Positions 22,867 through 33,182 of a stretch of DNA of 64,000 bases are shown in pieces. The position numbers were made by a program, and so were the translations under genes. The DNA lies in assembly GCA_017311185.1 (NCBI GenBank), contig JAESUZ010000432.1, positions 310,001 through 374,000 of the forward strand. Direction: 5' to 3'. Position 1 is the stretch's first letter. The number at the start of each line of letters is the position of its first letter. The stretch comes from Proteles cristata cristata. Its lineage: Eukaryota; Chordata; Mammalia; Carnivora; Hyaenidae. Below the pieces are notes generated by a model. It was not told where the DNA came from, made no database searches, and worked only from the letters and a program-made list of their open reading frames with translations.

Positions 22867-23667
22867 CCAAAACACTGACCTGATTAACTCTGGTCCCCAC
22901 CTTGCTTAAACAATCACAACAAGTCCATTCTGTAAATGTAAATTCTACACCTACTGACTTTTTCAGCTATTTCTCTCAGGAGTAATTAGACTATATAGTT
23001 TCTCTGGATAATTCCAGCATCCTTCTCTCACCTATCCAACCATATTCTACCCTTTACCTCTTTGAAAAAAGCTTTATCCCTTCTGCCTGTTCATTCTATT
23101 TCCAATTCTGCCTCGTCTCGCCCTGCCTTCTCTCTCTTTCTCTATGCTCTTCAACCAGCACTGCATACACACGGCTATTTAACTGTAGCTGGGAAATCCA
23201 GGTATATGCTTTAAACCGTTCTTTGTCCATCGGTTTTCTTCTTTTTTCCTTTTCTTTTCCCCTTTTTGACCATTTTATGTATTTTATAGTCCCTATTATT
23301 CGCCCTCCCTCCTCCGTCTTTTCTCTTAACTTTTTCGTTTTCCCTCTTGCTTTGCATGTTAGTTGAATTAGCCTGTGCGTTTGTGTGCGCCTGCTCCCTG
23401 TGTGTTTGTCTGTCTGTTTTCTTTTCCAGGGCTACCTCAAGAAACAAGCTAGAGTACACAAGGTGGAGAGTCCCAAATATCAATACGAATAGGAAAATAA
23501 AATAACTAAGGTCCCAACAAGAGACACCAAGGGATACCATTCAAAAAACAATCTCTGAAAGGATAGGCCCTGGAAAGTCAAAGAGTCTTCTTGGATATAG
23601 CAGCGCTCATAGAAACAGAGAGCATAACAGGTCTTCAAAACCAACAAGAGCTGGAAAGCTAACTAAA

Positions 23668-24561
23668 ATGACGAAACGAAAGAGCTCTCCTCCAAAGAAA
23701 CTCCAAGAAGAAATGACAGCTAATGAACTGCTCAAAACAGATATCAGCAGCATAACTGAACAAAATTTTAGAATAATAATGGTAAAATTAATAGCAGGGC
23801 TTGAAAAAAACATAGAGGACATCAAAGAAACTATGGCTACAGATAGAATGGAAAATAAAAATAGGCATGAAGAATTAAAAAATGCGATAAATGAGATCCA
23901 TAATAAATTAGAGGCCTCCAACACACGGCTTGAAGAGGCAGAAAGGAGAATAAGTGATTTAGAAGACACCATTCTAGAAAAACAAGAAGCTGACAAAAAA
24001 AGAGACAAACTGATCCAGGAACAGGAAAGAAGAATTCGAGAGCTCAGCGATACAGTCAAACGCAACAATATCTGTATCATAGGAATCCCAGAAGAGGAAG
24101 AGAGAGGGAAAGGTGCTGAAGGAGTCCTGGAACAAATTATAGCAGAGAACTTCCCCGACCTGGGGAAGGAAGTCAATGTGGAAATACAAGAGGCTCAGAG
24201 GACTCCCCTCAGACGTAACTTGAATCGATCTTCTGCACAACATATCATCGTAAAAATGGCAAAATACAAGGACAAAGAGAGAATTTTGAAAGCAGCTAGG
24301 GAGAAAAGGGTCCTCACATACAAAGGGAAACCTATCAGAGTGGTGACAGACCTATCTACTGAAACGTGGCAGACCAGAAAGGAATGGCAAGAGATCTTCA
24401 ATGTGATGAACAGTAAAAATATGCAGCCAAGAATCCTCTATCCAGCAAGCCTGTCATTCAAAATAGAAGGAGAGATAAAAACCTTTCCAAACAAACAGAA
24501 ATTGAAAGAATTTGTCACCACGAAGCCAGCCCTACAAGAAATCCTGATGGGGATGCTCTGA
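23668..24561 (+). CDS. L1 ORF1 protein (RNA-binding chaperone), intact
   Basis: A complete 297-residue frame from ATG (23,668) to TGA. ORF1p of L1 coats L1 RNA as a trimer and acts as a nucleic-acid chaperone in the cytoplasmic L1 particle. The parts seen are a basic start (MTKRKSSPPKK), a long heptad coiled coil at about residues 40-132 (LEEAERRISDLEDTI), an RNA-recognition-type domain from about 134 (NICIIGIPEEE) to 208 including QHIIVKM, and a C-terminal domain from 211 (REKRVLTYKGKPIRV, then TETWQTRKEW at 231-240). The length is slightly below human ORF1p and normal for the domain set. No stop or frameshift is present. Neighbours are the 1.9-kb 5' UTR upstream and ORF2 46 bases downstream. 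It is a retrotransposon gene, not a host gene. Expression cannot be judged. Confidence 0.93.
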   Translation: MTKRKSSPPKKLQEEMTANELLKTDISSITEQNFRIIMVKLIAGLEKNIEDIKETMATDRMENKNRHEELKNAINEIHNKLEASNTRLEEAERRISDLEDTILEKQEADKKRDKLIQEQERRIRELSDTVKRNNICIIGIPEEEERGKGAEGVLEQIIAENFPDLGKEVNVEIQEAQRTPLRRNLNRSSAQHIIVKMAKYKDKERILKAAREKRVLTYKGKPIRVVTDLSTETWQTRKEWQEIFNVMNSKNMQPRILYPASLSFKIEGEIKTFPNKQKLKEFVTTKPALQEILMGML

Positions 24562-24607
24562 AGGAAAGGTTGCAAGGAACAAAGATTCCAGAGACATCAC
24601 CACAAAC

Positions 24608-27600
24608 ATGAACCCTACAAAAGATACAAAGACTCTAAACCCACATATTTCAATAATAACACTGAATGTAAATGGGCTGGCTGAATGCTCCAATCAAAAG
24701 ACATAGGGTAGCAGAATGGATTAAAAAACAAAATCCATCTATATGCTGTCTACAAGAAACTCATTTTAGATGGGAAGTTACCTTCAGATTAAAAGGAAGG
24801 GGATGGAGAAATATATATCATGCTATAGGAAATCAAAAGAAAGCCAGAGTAGCGATACTCATATGTGACAAACTGGACTTTAAATTAAAGACAATCACAA
24901 GAGATGAAGAAGGGCACTACATAATAATTACAGGGTCCATCCATCAGGAAGAACTAACAATCATAAATGTCTATGCACCGAATATGGGAGCACCTAAATA
25001 TCTAAAACAATTAATCACACACAGAAACAAGCTTATAGATAAGAATGCGCTAATAGCAGGGGACTTTAATACTCCACTTACAGCAATGGATAGGTCAACC
25101 AGACAGAAAATCACTAAAGGAATAATGAACTTGACAGACACATTGGACCAGATGGACGTGATGGATATATTTAGAAATTTACATCCCGAGGCCAGGGAAT
25201 TTACTTTCTTCTCAAGTGTGCATGGCACATTCTCCAAGATAAATCACATACTGGGACATAAAGCAGCCCTCAAGAAATATAAAAGAATAGAGATCATACC
25301 ATTCACACTGTCAGATCACAATGCGTTGAAACTTGAAATCAATTACAGGAAGAAGTCTGGAAAACTTCCAAAAACATGGAGGTTAAAGAACACCCTTCTA
25401 AAGAATGAATGGGCCAATCAGGCAATTAGAGATGAAATTAAAAAATATATGGGAACAAATTAAAACGAAAACACAACAATTCAAAATCTATGGGATGCGG
25501 CAAAGGCAGTCCTAAGAGGAAAGTGCATTGCTCTCCAGGTCTATTTCAAGAGATTAGAAAAAGCGCAAGTCCAAAATCTAACAACTCACCTAAAGGAACT
25601 AGAGGCAGAGCAACAAGAACACCCTAAACCTAGTAGAAGAAGAGAAATAGTAAAAATTAGAGCAGAAATAAACAACATAGAGACCAAAGAAACAATTGAA
25701 CAGATCAATGAAACCAAGAGTTGGTTTTTTGAGAAAGTAAGTAAAATTGACAAACCTCTGGCCAGACTTATCCAAAAGAAAAGAGAGAGCACCCAAATAG
25801 ACAAAATTATGAATGAAAATGGACTTATTACAACCAACCCCTCAGATATACAAGCAATTATCAGGGAAGACTATGAAAAATTATATGCCAACAAATTGGA
25901 CAACTTAGAAGAAATGGACAAATTCCTAAACACACACTCACTACCAAAATTCACACGGAAAGAAATAGAAAACCTGAACAGACCCATAACGAGTGAAGAA
26001 ATTGAATCAGTGATCAAAAATCTCCCAACAAATAAGAGCCCTGGACCTGATAGCTTCCCTGGGGAATTCTACCAGACATTTAAAACAGAATTAATCCCAA
26101 TTCTTCTCAAGCTATTCCAAAAAATAGGAATCGAAGGAAAACTCCCAAGCTCATTTTATGAAGCCAGCATCACTCTGATTCTCAAGCCAGACAGAGATCC
26201 AGCAAAAAAAGAGAACTACAGGCCACTATCCTTGATGAATACGGATGCAAAAATTCTCAACAAGATCCTTGCAAATCGAATCCAGCAGCATATAAAAAGA
26301 ATCATCCACCAAGATCAAGTGGGATTCATTCCTGGGTTACAGGGCTGGTTCAACATTTGCAAATCAATCAATGTGATACATCATATCAATAAAAGAAAAG
26401 ATAAAAACCATATGATCCTGTCAATAGATGCAGAAAAAGCATTTGACAAAATACAGCATCCCTTCTTAATAAAGATTCTCGAGAAAGTTGGGATCGAAGG
26501 AACCTACTTAAACATCATCAAAGCCATCTATGAGAAGCCTTCAGCTAATATCATCCTCAACGGGGAAAACCTCAGAGTTTTCCCCCTGAGATCAGGAACA
26601 CGACAGGGATGCCCACTCTCACCACTGCTGTTTAACATAGTGCTGGAACTCCTAGCATCAGCCATCAGACACCAAAAGGAAATCAAAGGCATCAGAATTG
26701 GCAAAGAGGAAGTCAAACTTTCACTCTTCGCAGATGACATGATACTCTACATCGAAAACCCGACAGACTCCACCAGAAGCCTACTAGAACTGATCCAAGA
26801 ATTCAGCCAAGTTGCAGGGTACAAAATCAACGTACAGAAATCGGTTGCATTTTTATACACCAATAATGAAGCAACAGAAAGAGAAATCAAGAAACGGATC
26901 CCATTCACAATTGCACAAAAAACCATAAAATACCTCAGAATAAACCTAACCAAGGATACAAGAGATCTATATGATGAAAACTATAGATAACGTATGAAGG
27001 AAATGGAAGAAGACACAAAGAAGTGGAAAAACATTCCATGCGCATGGATAGGAAGAATAAATATAGGTAAGATGTCATTACTACCTAAGGCACTCTACAC
27101 ATTCAATGCAATTCCAATCAAAATTGCACCAGCATACTTCTCAAAACTAGAGCAAACTATCCAAAAATTTGTATGGAACCACAAAAGACCCCGATTAGCC
27201 AAAGTAATCCTGAAAAATAAAACGAAAACGGGAGGTATCACCATCCCAGACTTTAGCCTCTACTACAAAGCTGTCATCATCAAGACAGTATGGTATTGGC
27301 ACAAAAACAGACACATAGACCAATGGAACAGAATTGAGAACTCAGAAGTGGACCCAAAAGTATACAGCCAACTGATCTTTGACAAAGCAGGAAAGAATAT
27401 CCAATGGAAAAAAGACAGCCTTTTTAACAGATGGTGTTGGGAGAACTGGACAGCAACATGCAGAAGAATGAAACCAGATCATTTTCTCACACCATGCACA
27501 AAAATAAACTCAAAATGGATAAAGGACCTGAACGTGAGACAGGAAACTATCAACACCCTAGAGGAGAAAGCAGGAAACAAACTCCTTGACCTCAACCGCA

Positions 27601-28465
27601 GCAACTTCTTACTTGACACATCCCCAAAAGCAAGGGAATCAAGAGCAAATATAAACAATTGGGACCTCATCAAGATTAAAAGCTTCTGCACAGCCAAGGA
27701 AACAACCCAGAAAATTAATAGGCAACCAACGGAATGGGAAAAGATAGTTGCAAATGACATATCAGATAAAGGGTTGATATCCAGAATCTACAAGGAACTC
27801 ACCAAACTACACGCCCGAAAAACAAACAACGCAGTGAAGAAATGGGCAGAAAATATGAACAGACACTTCTCCAAAGAGGACATCCAGATGGCCAACAGAC
27901 ACATGAAACGATGCTCAGCATCGCTCCTCATCAGGGAAATACAAATCAAAACCACACTGAGATACCACCTCACGCCAGTCAGAGTGGTTAAAATGAGCCA
28001 ATCAGAGAACTCTAGATGTTGGTGAGGATGTGGATAAACGGGCACCCTCCTACACTGTTGGTGGGAATGTAAACTGGTACAGCCCCTCTGGAAAACAGTG
28101 TGGAATTTCCTCAGGAAACTAACAATAGAATTCCCCTATGACCCAGCAATAGCACTGCTAGAAATTTACCCAAGGGATACAGAAATGCTGATGCATAGGA
28201 GCACATGTACCCCAATGTTCATAGCAGCACTCTCCACAATAGCAAAACATGGAAAGAGCCTAAGTGTCCATCAACAGATGAATGGATCAAGAAGATGTGA
28301 TTTATCTATACCATGAAATACTCCATGGCAATGAGAAACAATGAAATCTGGCCATGTGTAGCAACATGGATGGACCTTGAGGGTGTTATGCTGAGTGAAA
28401 TAAGTCAGGCAGAGAAGGACAAATATCCTATGTTTGCACGTATGGGAGGATTAGGAGGAACTTAA
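24608..28465 (+). pseudogene. L1 ORF2 (endonuclease/reverse transcriptase), disrupted
   Basis: The ORF2 protein nicks DNA and reverse-transcribes L1 and SINE RNA at the nick. The span is normal (about 1,285 codons). Endonuclease motifs are LQETHF (about 24,747), AGDFN (about 25,056) and SDHNAL (about 25,311). Reverse-transcriptase motifs are [13 protein letters not shown] (about 26,421), [12 protein letters not shown] (about 26,601) and catalytic FADD (26,727-26,738). The cysteine-rich end HCWWEC is near 28,055. Defects in order: a 4-base GGCT duplication at 24,675-24,682 (frameshift after NVNGL); TAA at 25,461 (Glu codon elsewhere); TAA at 26,988 (Lys); TGA at 28,023 (Arg, CpG decay); TAA at 28,035; a 1-base loss near 28,245; TGA at 28,298 (Trp). 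The final stop is TAA at 28,463. Residues between the breaks remain well conserved, so inactivation is recent. Confidence 0.94.
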
Positions 28466-28681
28466 CAGAGGACCAAGGGGGAGAAGAAGGGCGGAAATGG
28501 TGGGGGAAAGGATGAGAGGCAAACCATGAGAGACTCTTGAATGCTGACAAAAACTGAGGACTGATGGATGTGGAGGGTAGGAGGGATGGGCATGGAGGAG
28601 GACACTTGTGGGGATGAGCACTGGGTGTTATGTGGAAACTAATTTGACAATAAACTATTTGTAAAAAAAAAATAAATAAAT
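28466..28681 (+). other. Young L1 3' UTR and A-rich tail
   Basis: A 0.2-kb 3' UTR with a purine-rich part ('ggaccaagggggagaagaag') and 'gatgagcactgggtgttatg', ending TTTGACAATAAACTATTTG and then an (A)n(TAAA)n tail. AATAAA occurs in the final part. The antisense L1 at 15,697 has the same end, which defines the subfamily. Confidence 0.92.
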
Positions 28682-29904
28682 AAAGGTTATAACAAAAGAT
28701 GAAGAAAGGCACTATATCATAATAAAGGGGTCTATCTAAATTGATCTGATAATTTTAACTATGCATCTCACATCAAAACACTTGAATATATAAAACAATT
28801 AATAAAAAATATAGGGGAAATAATTGATAATAACACAATAATAGTAAGGGACTTTACCATCACCCTACTGATATCAATGGGCAGATCATCAAACCAGAAA
28901 ATCAACAAGGAAACAATGGCTCTGAATGACACACTGGATCAGTGTGATCTTAAGATCTTAAGATCAGTGATCTTAACAAATATATTCAGAACATTCTATC
29001 TTAAAACAGCAGAAGACACATTCTTTTCAAGTACATTTGGGACACCCTCCAAAATAGATCACATACTGGGTCAAAACTTAGGTGTCAAAAATATAAAAAA
29101 ATTTAAATCATACCATGCTTCTTTTCTGACCACAAAGCTATGAAACTTGAGTCAACAACAAGAAAATATTTGGAAAGATTGAATATACATGAAGGTCAAG
29201 CAACATGCTACTAAACAATGAATGGGGCAAGCATGAAATCCAATGAGAAATAAAAAATACAAAAAACAAATGATAATGGAAACACAATGGTCCAAAAACC
29301 TTTGGGATGCAGCAAAAGCAATTGTAAGAGGGTAGTATATAGCAAAATAGGTCTATCGTAGGAATCAAGAAGAATTTCAAATAAACAACCAAATCTTACA
29401 CCAAAAGAAACCAGAAAAAGAACAACAAATGCAGCCTAAAGCCAACAGAAGACAGGAAATGACAAAGATTAAGGCAGAAATAAATGGTAGAAAAAGTAAA
29501 AAAAAAACAAAACAACAACAAAAAAAAAAACAAACAAAAACCAAGACAACAACAGCAGAACAGATCAATGAAACCAGGAGCTAATGCTTTGAAAAATTAA
29601 CAAAATTCATGAACTTCTACCAAGACTTAACAAAAAAGAAAAAAGAAAGGATATAAGTAAATAAAATCACAGAGGAAAAATAACAACCAACACCACAGAA
29701 ATGCAAACAATTATAAGAAAATATTATAAAAAACTATATCACAAGAAACTGGACAGCTTAAAAGAACCAAAACAAAAACAGGAAGAAATAGAAAATTTGA
29801 GCAGATCCATAACTAGCAAAGAAATTAAATCAGTAATCAAAACTCTCCCAACAAATAAAAGTCCAGCGTCAGATGGGTTCCCAGGCTCAATCTACCACAA
29901 CTAT

Positions 29905-30018
29905 ATGGTCAACTAATCTTCAAGAGAGCAGGAAAGAATATCCAATGAGTACAAGACAAGTCTCTTCAGCAAATGGTGTTGGTAGAACTAGGCATCAATA
30001 TGCAGAAAATGAAACTCA
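29905..30018 (+). mobile_element. Displaced downstream ORF2 block inside the older L1
   Basis: The text 'tatggtcaactaatcttcaag' through 'agaaaatgaaact' corresponds to a later part of ORF2 (compare 27,363-27,475). Here it lies between 'ggcttcccaggctcaatctacc'-type sequence and 'ccactctcaccactgttatt', which belong to the reverse-transcriptase core. It is a rearranged mosaic. Confidence 0.65.
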
Positions 30019-30307
30019 TCCACTCTCACCACTGTTATTTAACACAGTACTGAAAGCCCTAGCCACAGTAATCATTCAACACAAAAGAAATGAAAGGCAT
30101 ACAAATCAATAAGGAAGAAGTAAAATGTTGACTCTTTGCAGTTCATATGATACTCTATATAGAAAACCCAAAGATACCACCAAAACACTGCTACAACTGA
30201 TAATGTGAAGTCAGTAAAATCACAGGATCCAAAATCAATGTACAGAAATCTGTCGTTTCTATAGACCAATAATGAAGCAGAAAGGCAAATACTGCATGAT
30301 TCCACTC

Positions 30308-30868
30308 TTCCCCAGCCACTGGTAACTCTATTCTACCCTCTGTTTTTATGAATTTTACCATTCTAGGGACCTCAGATAAATGGAATCATAAAATATGTGT
30401 CATTTGTCTCTGGTTTATGTCCCTTAGCATGTCTCCATAATTCATTTATGTGATAGCATGTAACATAATTTAAGTCCCCTTTAAAGATGAATAATATTCC
30501 ATTGTGTAGATAAATCACATTTTATCAAGTATCAGATTTCCAAAGATACACTTTTGCCTATTAGGAGTAGTGTTGCTATGAATATTCATTGAGTACCACT
30601 TTTCAATTTTTTAGGTATGTATCTAAGAGTAGAATGCCTGGGTCGCATGCTAATACTGTGTTCAACAATTTGAATTTCTATCAGTAATGCACAAGGGTTC
30701 TAATTTTTAAATACCCTTGCCGACATTCGTTGTTTGTTTGTTTGTTTTTATTATCACTACCTTAGTGCATGGAAAGTGGTATTTCCTTTTGTTTTGATTT
30801 GGATTTCCCTAATGATGCTGAGCGTCTTTCCCTGTGCTTCTTGGCCATTTACATATCATTTTTGGAGA
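30308..30868 (-). mobile_element. Ancient L1 3' UTR and ORF2 end, antisense
   Basis: It starts 'ccccagccactggtaactct' and continues through 'gaattttaccattctagggacc', 'gaataatattccattgtgta' and 'tttggatttccctaatgatgctgag', the standard antisense order of an old L1 3' region. A (TTTG)n patch lies at 30,728-30,748. It abuts the end of the older sense L1. Confidence 0.82.
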
Positions 30869-31400
30869 AGGAAATAATAAAAATAGGGGCAGAATTCATT
30901 GAAATAAAAAAACAAACAAAAGCGAAAAACAATGAAGACAAAAATTGTTTCTTGAAAAGATTAAGAGACTTAGCAAATCTTTAACAGATCTGAACAAGAG
31001 TTTCCTCTACAGAAAGAATAAGCACAAATAACTAATATGAGAATTGATATATTGTGTTTCACTACAGGTTCTACATACTTTGAAAATGTTCTGTCAATAG
31101 TCTGAAAGATATACAAACTTACTGGAAAAAAATTCATCAGAAGAGATGCAAGAAAAAAGCTGAAGCTGTATATATTTCTTAAAGAAATTATATTGTAATT
31201 TAAAACATTATGATAGGAAAAGAATCTCAGAACCCAAGATTCTTCACTATTGTAATTAAAAATATTCTGACAGGAAAAGAATCTCAGAACCCAAGATTCT
31301 TCACTGGAGAATTCTATCAAAATTTAAAAAGAACAAAAATGCATAGTATTTTTAGAAAATAGAGGACAAAAAATAACTTGACAATGACATTATAAGAAAA
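30869..31400 (+). mobile_element. Ancient L1 ORF2 fragment, sense
   Basis: The words 'aaataggggcagaattcattg', 'cttgaaaagattaagagact' and 'cttcactggagaattctatc' are ORF2 region pieces ahead of the reverse-transcriptase core. It contains a 57-base tandem duplication (31,193-31,306). Confidence 0.6.
31193..31306 (+). repeat. 57-base tandem duplication
   Basis: Two units (31,193-31,249 and 31,250-31,306) each start TTGTAATT and share a 34-base identical core containing AGGAAAAGAATCTCAGAACC. A few mismatches lie in the AT-rich front part. Confidence 0.9.
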
Positions 31401-31410
31401 AAATATTTTA

Positions 31411-31608
31411 AGGGCACGTGGGTGGCTCCATTGGTAGACATCAACTCTTGATTTCAGCTCAGGTCATGATCCCAAGGGGTGTGGGATTTGAGCCTCATAT
31501 CAGGCATCACGCTGAGCGTGGAGCTTGCTTAAGATTCTCAGTCTCTTTCCCTCTGCCTCTCTCTCCTACTTGTGCTCTCTCTCTCGCTCTCAAAAAAAAA
31601 AAAAAAAA
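31411..31608 (+). mobile_element. Old carnivore SINE
   Basis: The head is AGGGCACGTGGGTGGCTCCA, with 'caactcttgatttcagctcagg', 'gagcttgcttaagattctca' and a 17-base A tail at 31,592-31,608. This is the older carnivore type that lacks the felid CTGACAGCTC block. Confidence 0.9.
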
Positions 31609-31737
31609 GAAGAAGAAAGAAAAGAACATATAGTAGTTCTTTTTTTCTTTTTCTTTTTCTGTTTTCTTTCTCTCTTTCTCTCTCTCTTTCTTTCTTTCTT
31701 TTCCTTCCTTCCTTCCTTCCTTTTTTTTTTTTTTTAG
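31609..31737 (+). repeat. Purine tract then (TTTC)n/(TTCC)n simple repeat
   Basis: An AAG-rich SINE tail extension is followed by a T/C tract with TTTCTTTC and CCTTCCTTCCTT runs. Lysine/glutamate- or serine/phenylalanine-rich frames on both strands here are artefacts of this tract. Confidence 0.9.
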
Positions 31738-33182
31738 GAACCTCCACACTGTTTTCTATCATTGTTGCATCGGTTCTTATTCCCATCAACAGTACAAAAC
31801 ATGTTACAATTTCTCCACATCCTTGCCAACACTTGTAACCTTTATGTTTGTGTGTTTTGTTTTGTACTGATAATAGCTATTCTAACAGGTGTGAGATACT
31901 TATTGGCTGTTTGTATGTATTCTTTAGAGAAGTGTTTACTCAGATCCTTTGCTGATTTTTTATTCAGGTAATTCATTATTACTATTATTTTTATTATTAT
32001 TAGTTATTGAGTTAGAATTCCTTTTATATGTTGGGTATTAACCCCTTGGATTTGGACATATGGTTTGCAACCATTTTCTCACATTTCATGGGTTGTCTTT
32101 TCATTTTGTTGATTGCTTTCTTTGCTGTGCAGATGTTTACTTTGATATAGTCTCACTTGTTTATTCTTACTTTTAAAAATATTGTTATTTATTTTTGAGA
32201 GAGAAAGACAGAGTGTGAGTGGGGGAGGGGCAGAGACAGAATCTAAAGCAGGCTGCAGGCTCTGAGCTGTCAGCACAGAGCCCAAAGGGGAGCTCCAACC
32301 CAGGAACCATGAGATTGTGACCTGAGCTGAAGCCAGACACCCAACTAACTGAGCCACCCAAGAGCCTCAATTCTTACTTTTGTAGCCTCTACTTTTTGTT
32401 GTTTGTATCCAAAGAATCATTGTCAAGACCCATGTCAAAAAGATTTTCCCTTATGTTTTCTTCTAAATAGTTTTACAGTGTCAGGTCTTATGTATAGGTT
32501 CTTAATCCATTTTCAATTTATTTTTGTGTAAAATAAGGGTTCATTCTTTGCATATGGAAATTCTTTTCCCAGCACCACTTATTGAAAAAACTATCTTTTT
32601 CTTTTGTATATTCTTGGCTCTTTTGTCAAAGACATGATCCAGTCCTCACTTCTGGGTACATATCCAAAAGAGTTGAAATCAGAATCTTGAAGAGATATTT
32701 TCACTCCTGTGTTCATGGTGGCACTATTCACAACAGTCGAGATATGGAAACAACATAAATATCTACTGATGAATGAATGGGGGGGAGGAATATGGTATAT
32801 GCACAAAAGACAATATTATTCGGCCTCAAAAGTGAGGAAAATCTTGCCATATGCAACAACATAGATCAACCTGGAGGATATTATGCTAAGTAAAATAAGC
32901 CAGTCACAAAAGGACAAATATTATGTAATTTCACTTACGTGAGAAAGAAGCACACTATAGAATGACGGTTGCTAGAGGCTGGCAAGAGAGAAAATAGGGA
33001 GTTGTTATTCAACAGATATAAAGTTTTAGCTATGCAATATGAATAAATTCTAGAGGTTTACTGCATAGTATTTTGCTTAGAGTTAAAAATATAGCATAAT
33101 GCACTTCATAATTTGTTGCAAAGGTAGATCTCATGCTACATATTTTCACCACAATTAAAAAATAATTAAAATAATTAGGAAA
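31738..33182 (+). mobile_element. Older L1 with 5' inversion (twin priming)
   Basis: The left segment (31,738-32,638) is antisense ORF2, starting at 'aacctccacactgttttcta'. The right segment (32,639-33,182) is sense from 'cacttctgggtacatatcc' to the 3' end 'accacaattaaaaaataatt'. The outer edge of the inverted piece and the start of the sense piece are neighbours in a normal ORF2, which is what twin priming produces. A SINE lies inside at 32,175-32,369. The 3' UTR is of an old L1MA/L1MB-like kind. Confidence 0.8.
32175..32369 (-). mobile_element. Felid SINE, older subfamily, antisense
   Basis: Tail 'attgttatttatttttgaga', head 'gagccacccaagagcctc'. Perfect 12-base duplication ATTCTTACTTTT at 32,163-32,174 and 32,370-32,381. 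Confidence 0.95.

Larger units (their letters stand above)
21745..28681 (+). mobile_element. Full-length young felid L1
   Basis: A 6.9-kb element with a complete structure: a 1.9-kb 5' UTR starting GAGGGCAAGATGGCGG, ORF1, ORF2, a short 3' UTR ending TTTGACAATAAACTATTTG, and an A-rich (AAAT)n tail. The 10-base duplication AAAGGTTATA flanks it at 21,735-21,744 and 28,682-28,691. It landed in the ORF2 of an older L1 in the same orientation. ORF1 is open. ORF2 has two frameshifts and five stop codons (listed under its entry), so the copy cannot move by itself. The intact 5' end means the internal promoter region is present. Confidence 0.97.
19150..30306 (+). mobile_element. Older carnivore L1, sense, split by a young L1 and a SINE
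   Basis: The left part (19,150-21,734) begins with an L1 5'-UTR start ('ggtaaggaagatggtagtgg'), then a degraded ORF1 (about 20,440-21,190) and the start of ORF2 ('gtgagtggattaaatgcttc'). The right part (28,692-30,306) resumes in the endonuclease region exactly where the left part stops, then runs through reverse transcriptase. Between them are a young SINE (21,385-21,603) and the full-length young L1 (21,745-28,681), which share ORF2 as their target. All frames are broken. Near 29,905-30,018 a block from further downstream in ORF2 is spliced in, and the 3' end is replaced by an antisense L1. Confidence 0.85.

Noticed and set aside
22654..22900. Lysine/glutamate-rich antisense frames
   Set aside because: They are produced by the polypyrimidine tract of the L1 5' UTR.
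23607..24176. 189-codon antisense frame over L1 ORF1
   Set aside because: It lies exactly opposite the intact ORF1. The serine/leucine-rich translation is the mirror of a lysine/glutamate-rich coiled coil.
31507..31838. Several Lys/Arg- or Ser/Phe-rich frames on both strands
   Set aside because: All come from the SINE A tail and the (TTTC)n simple repeat.
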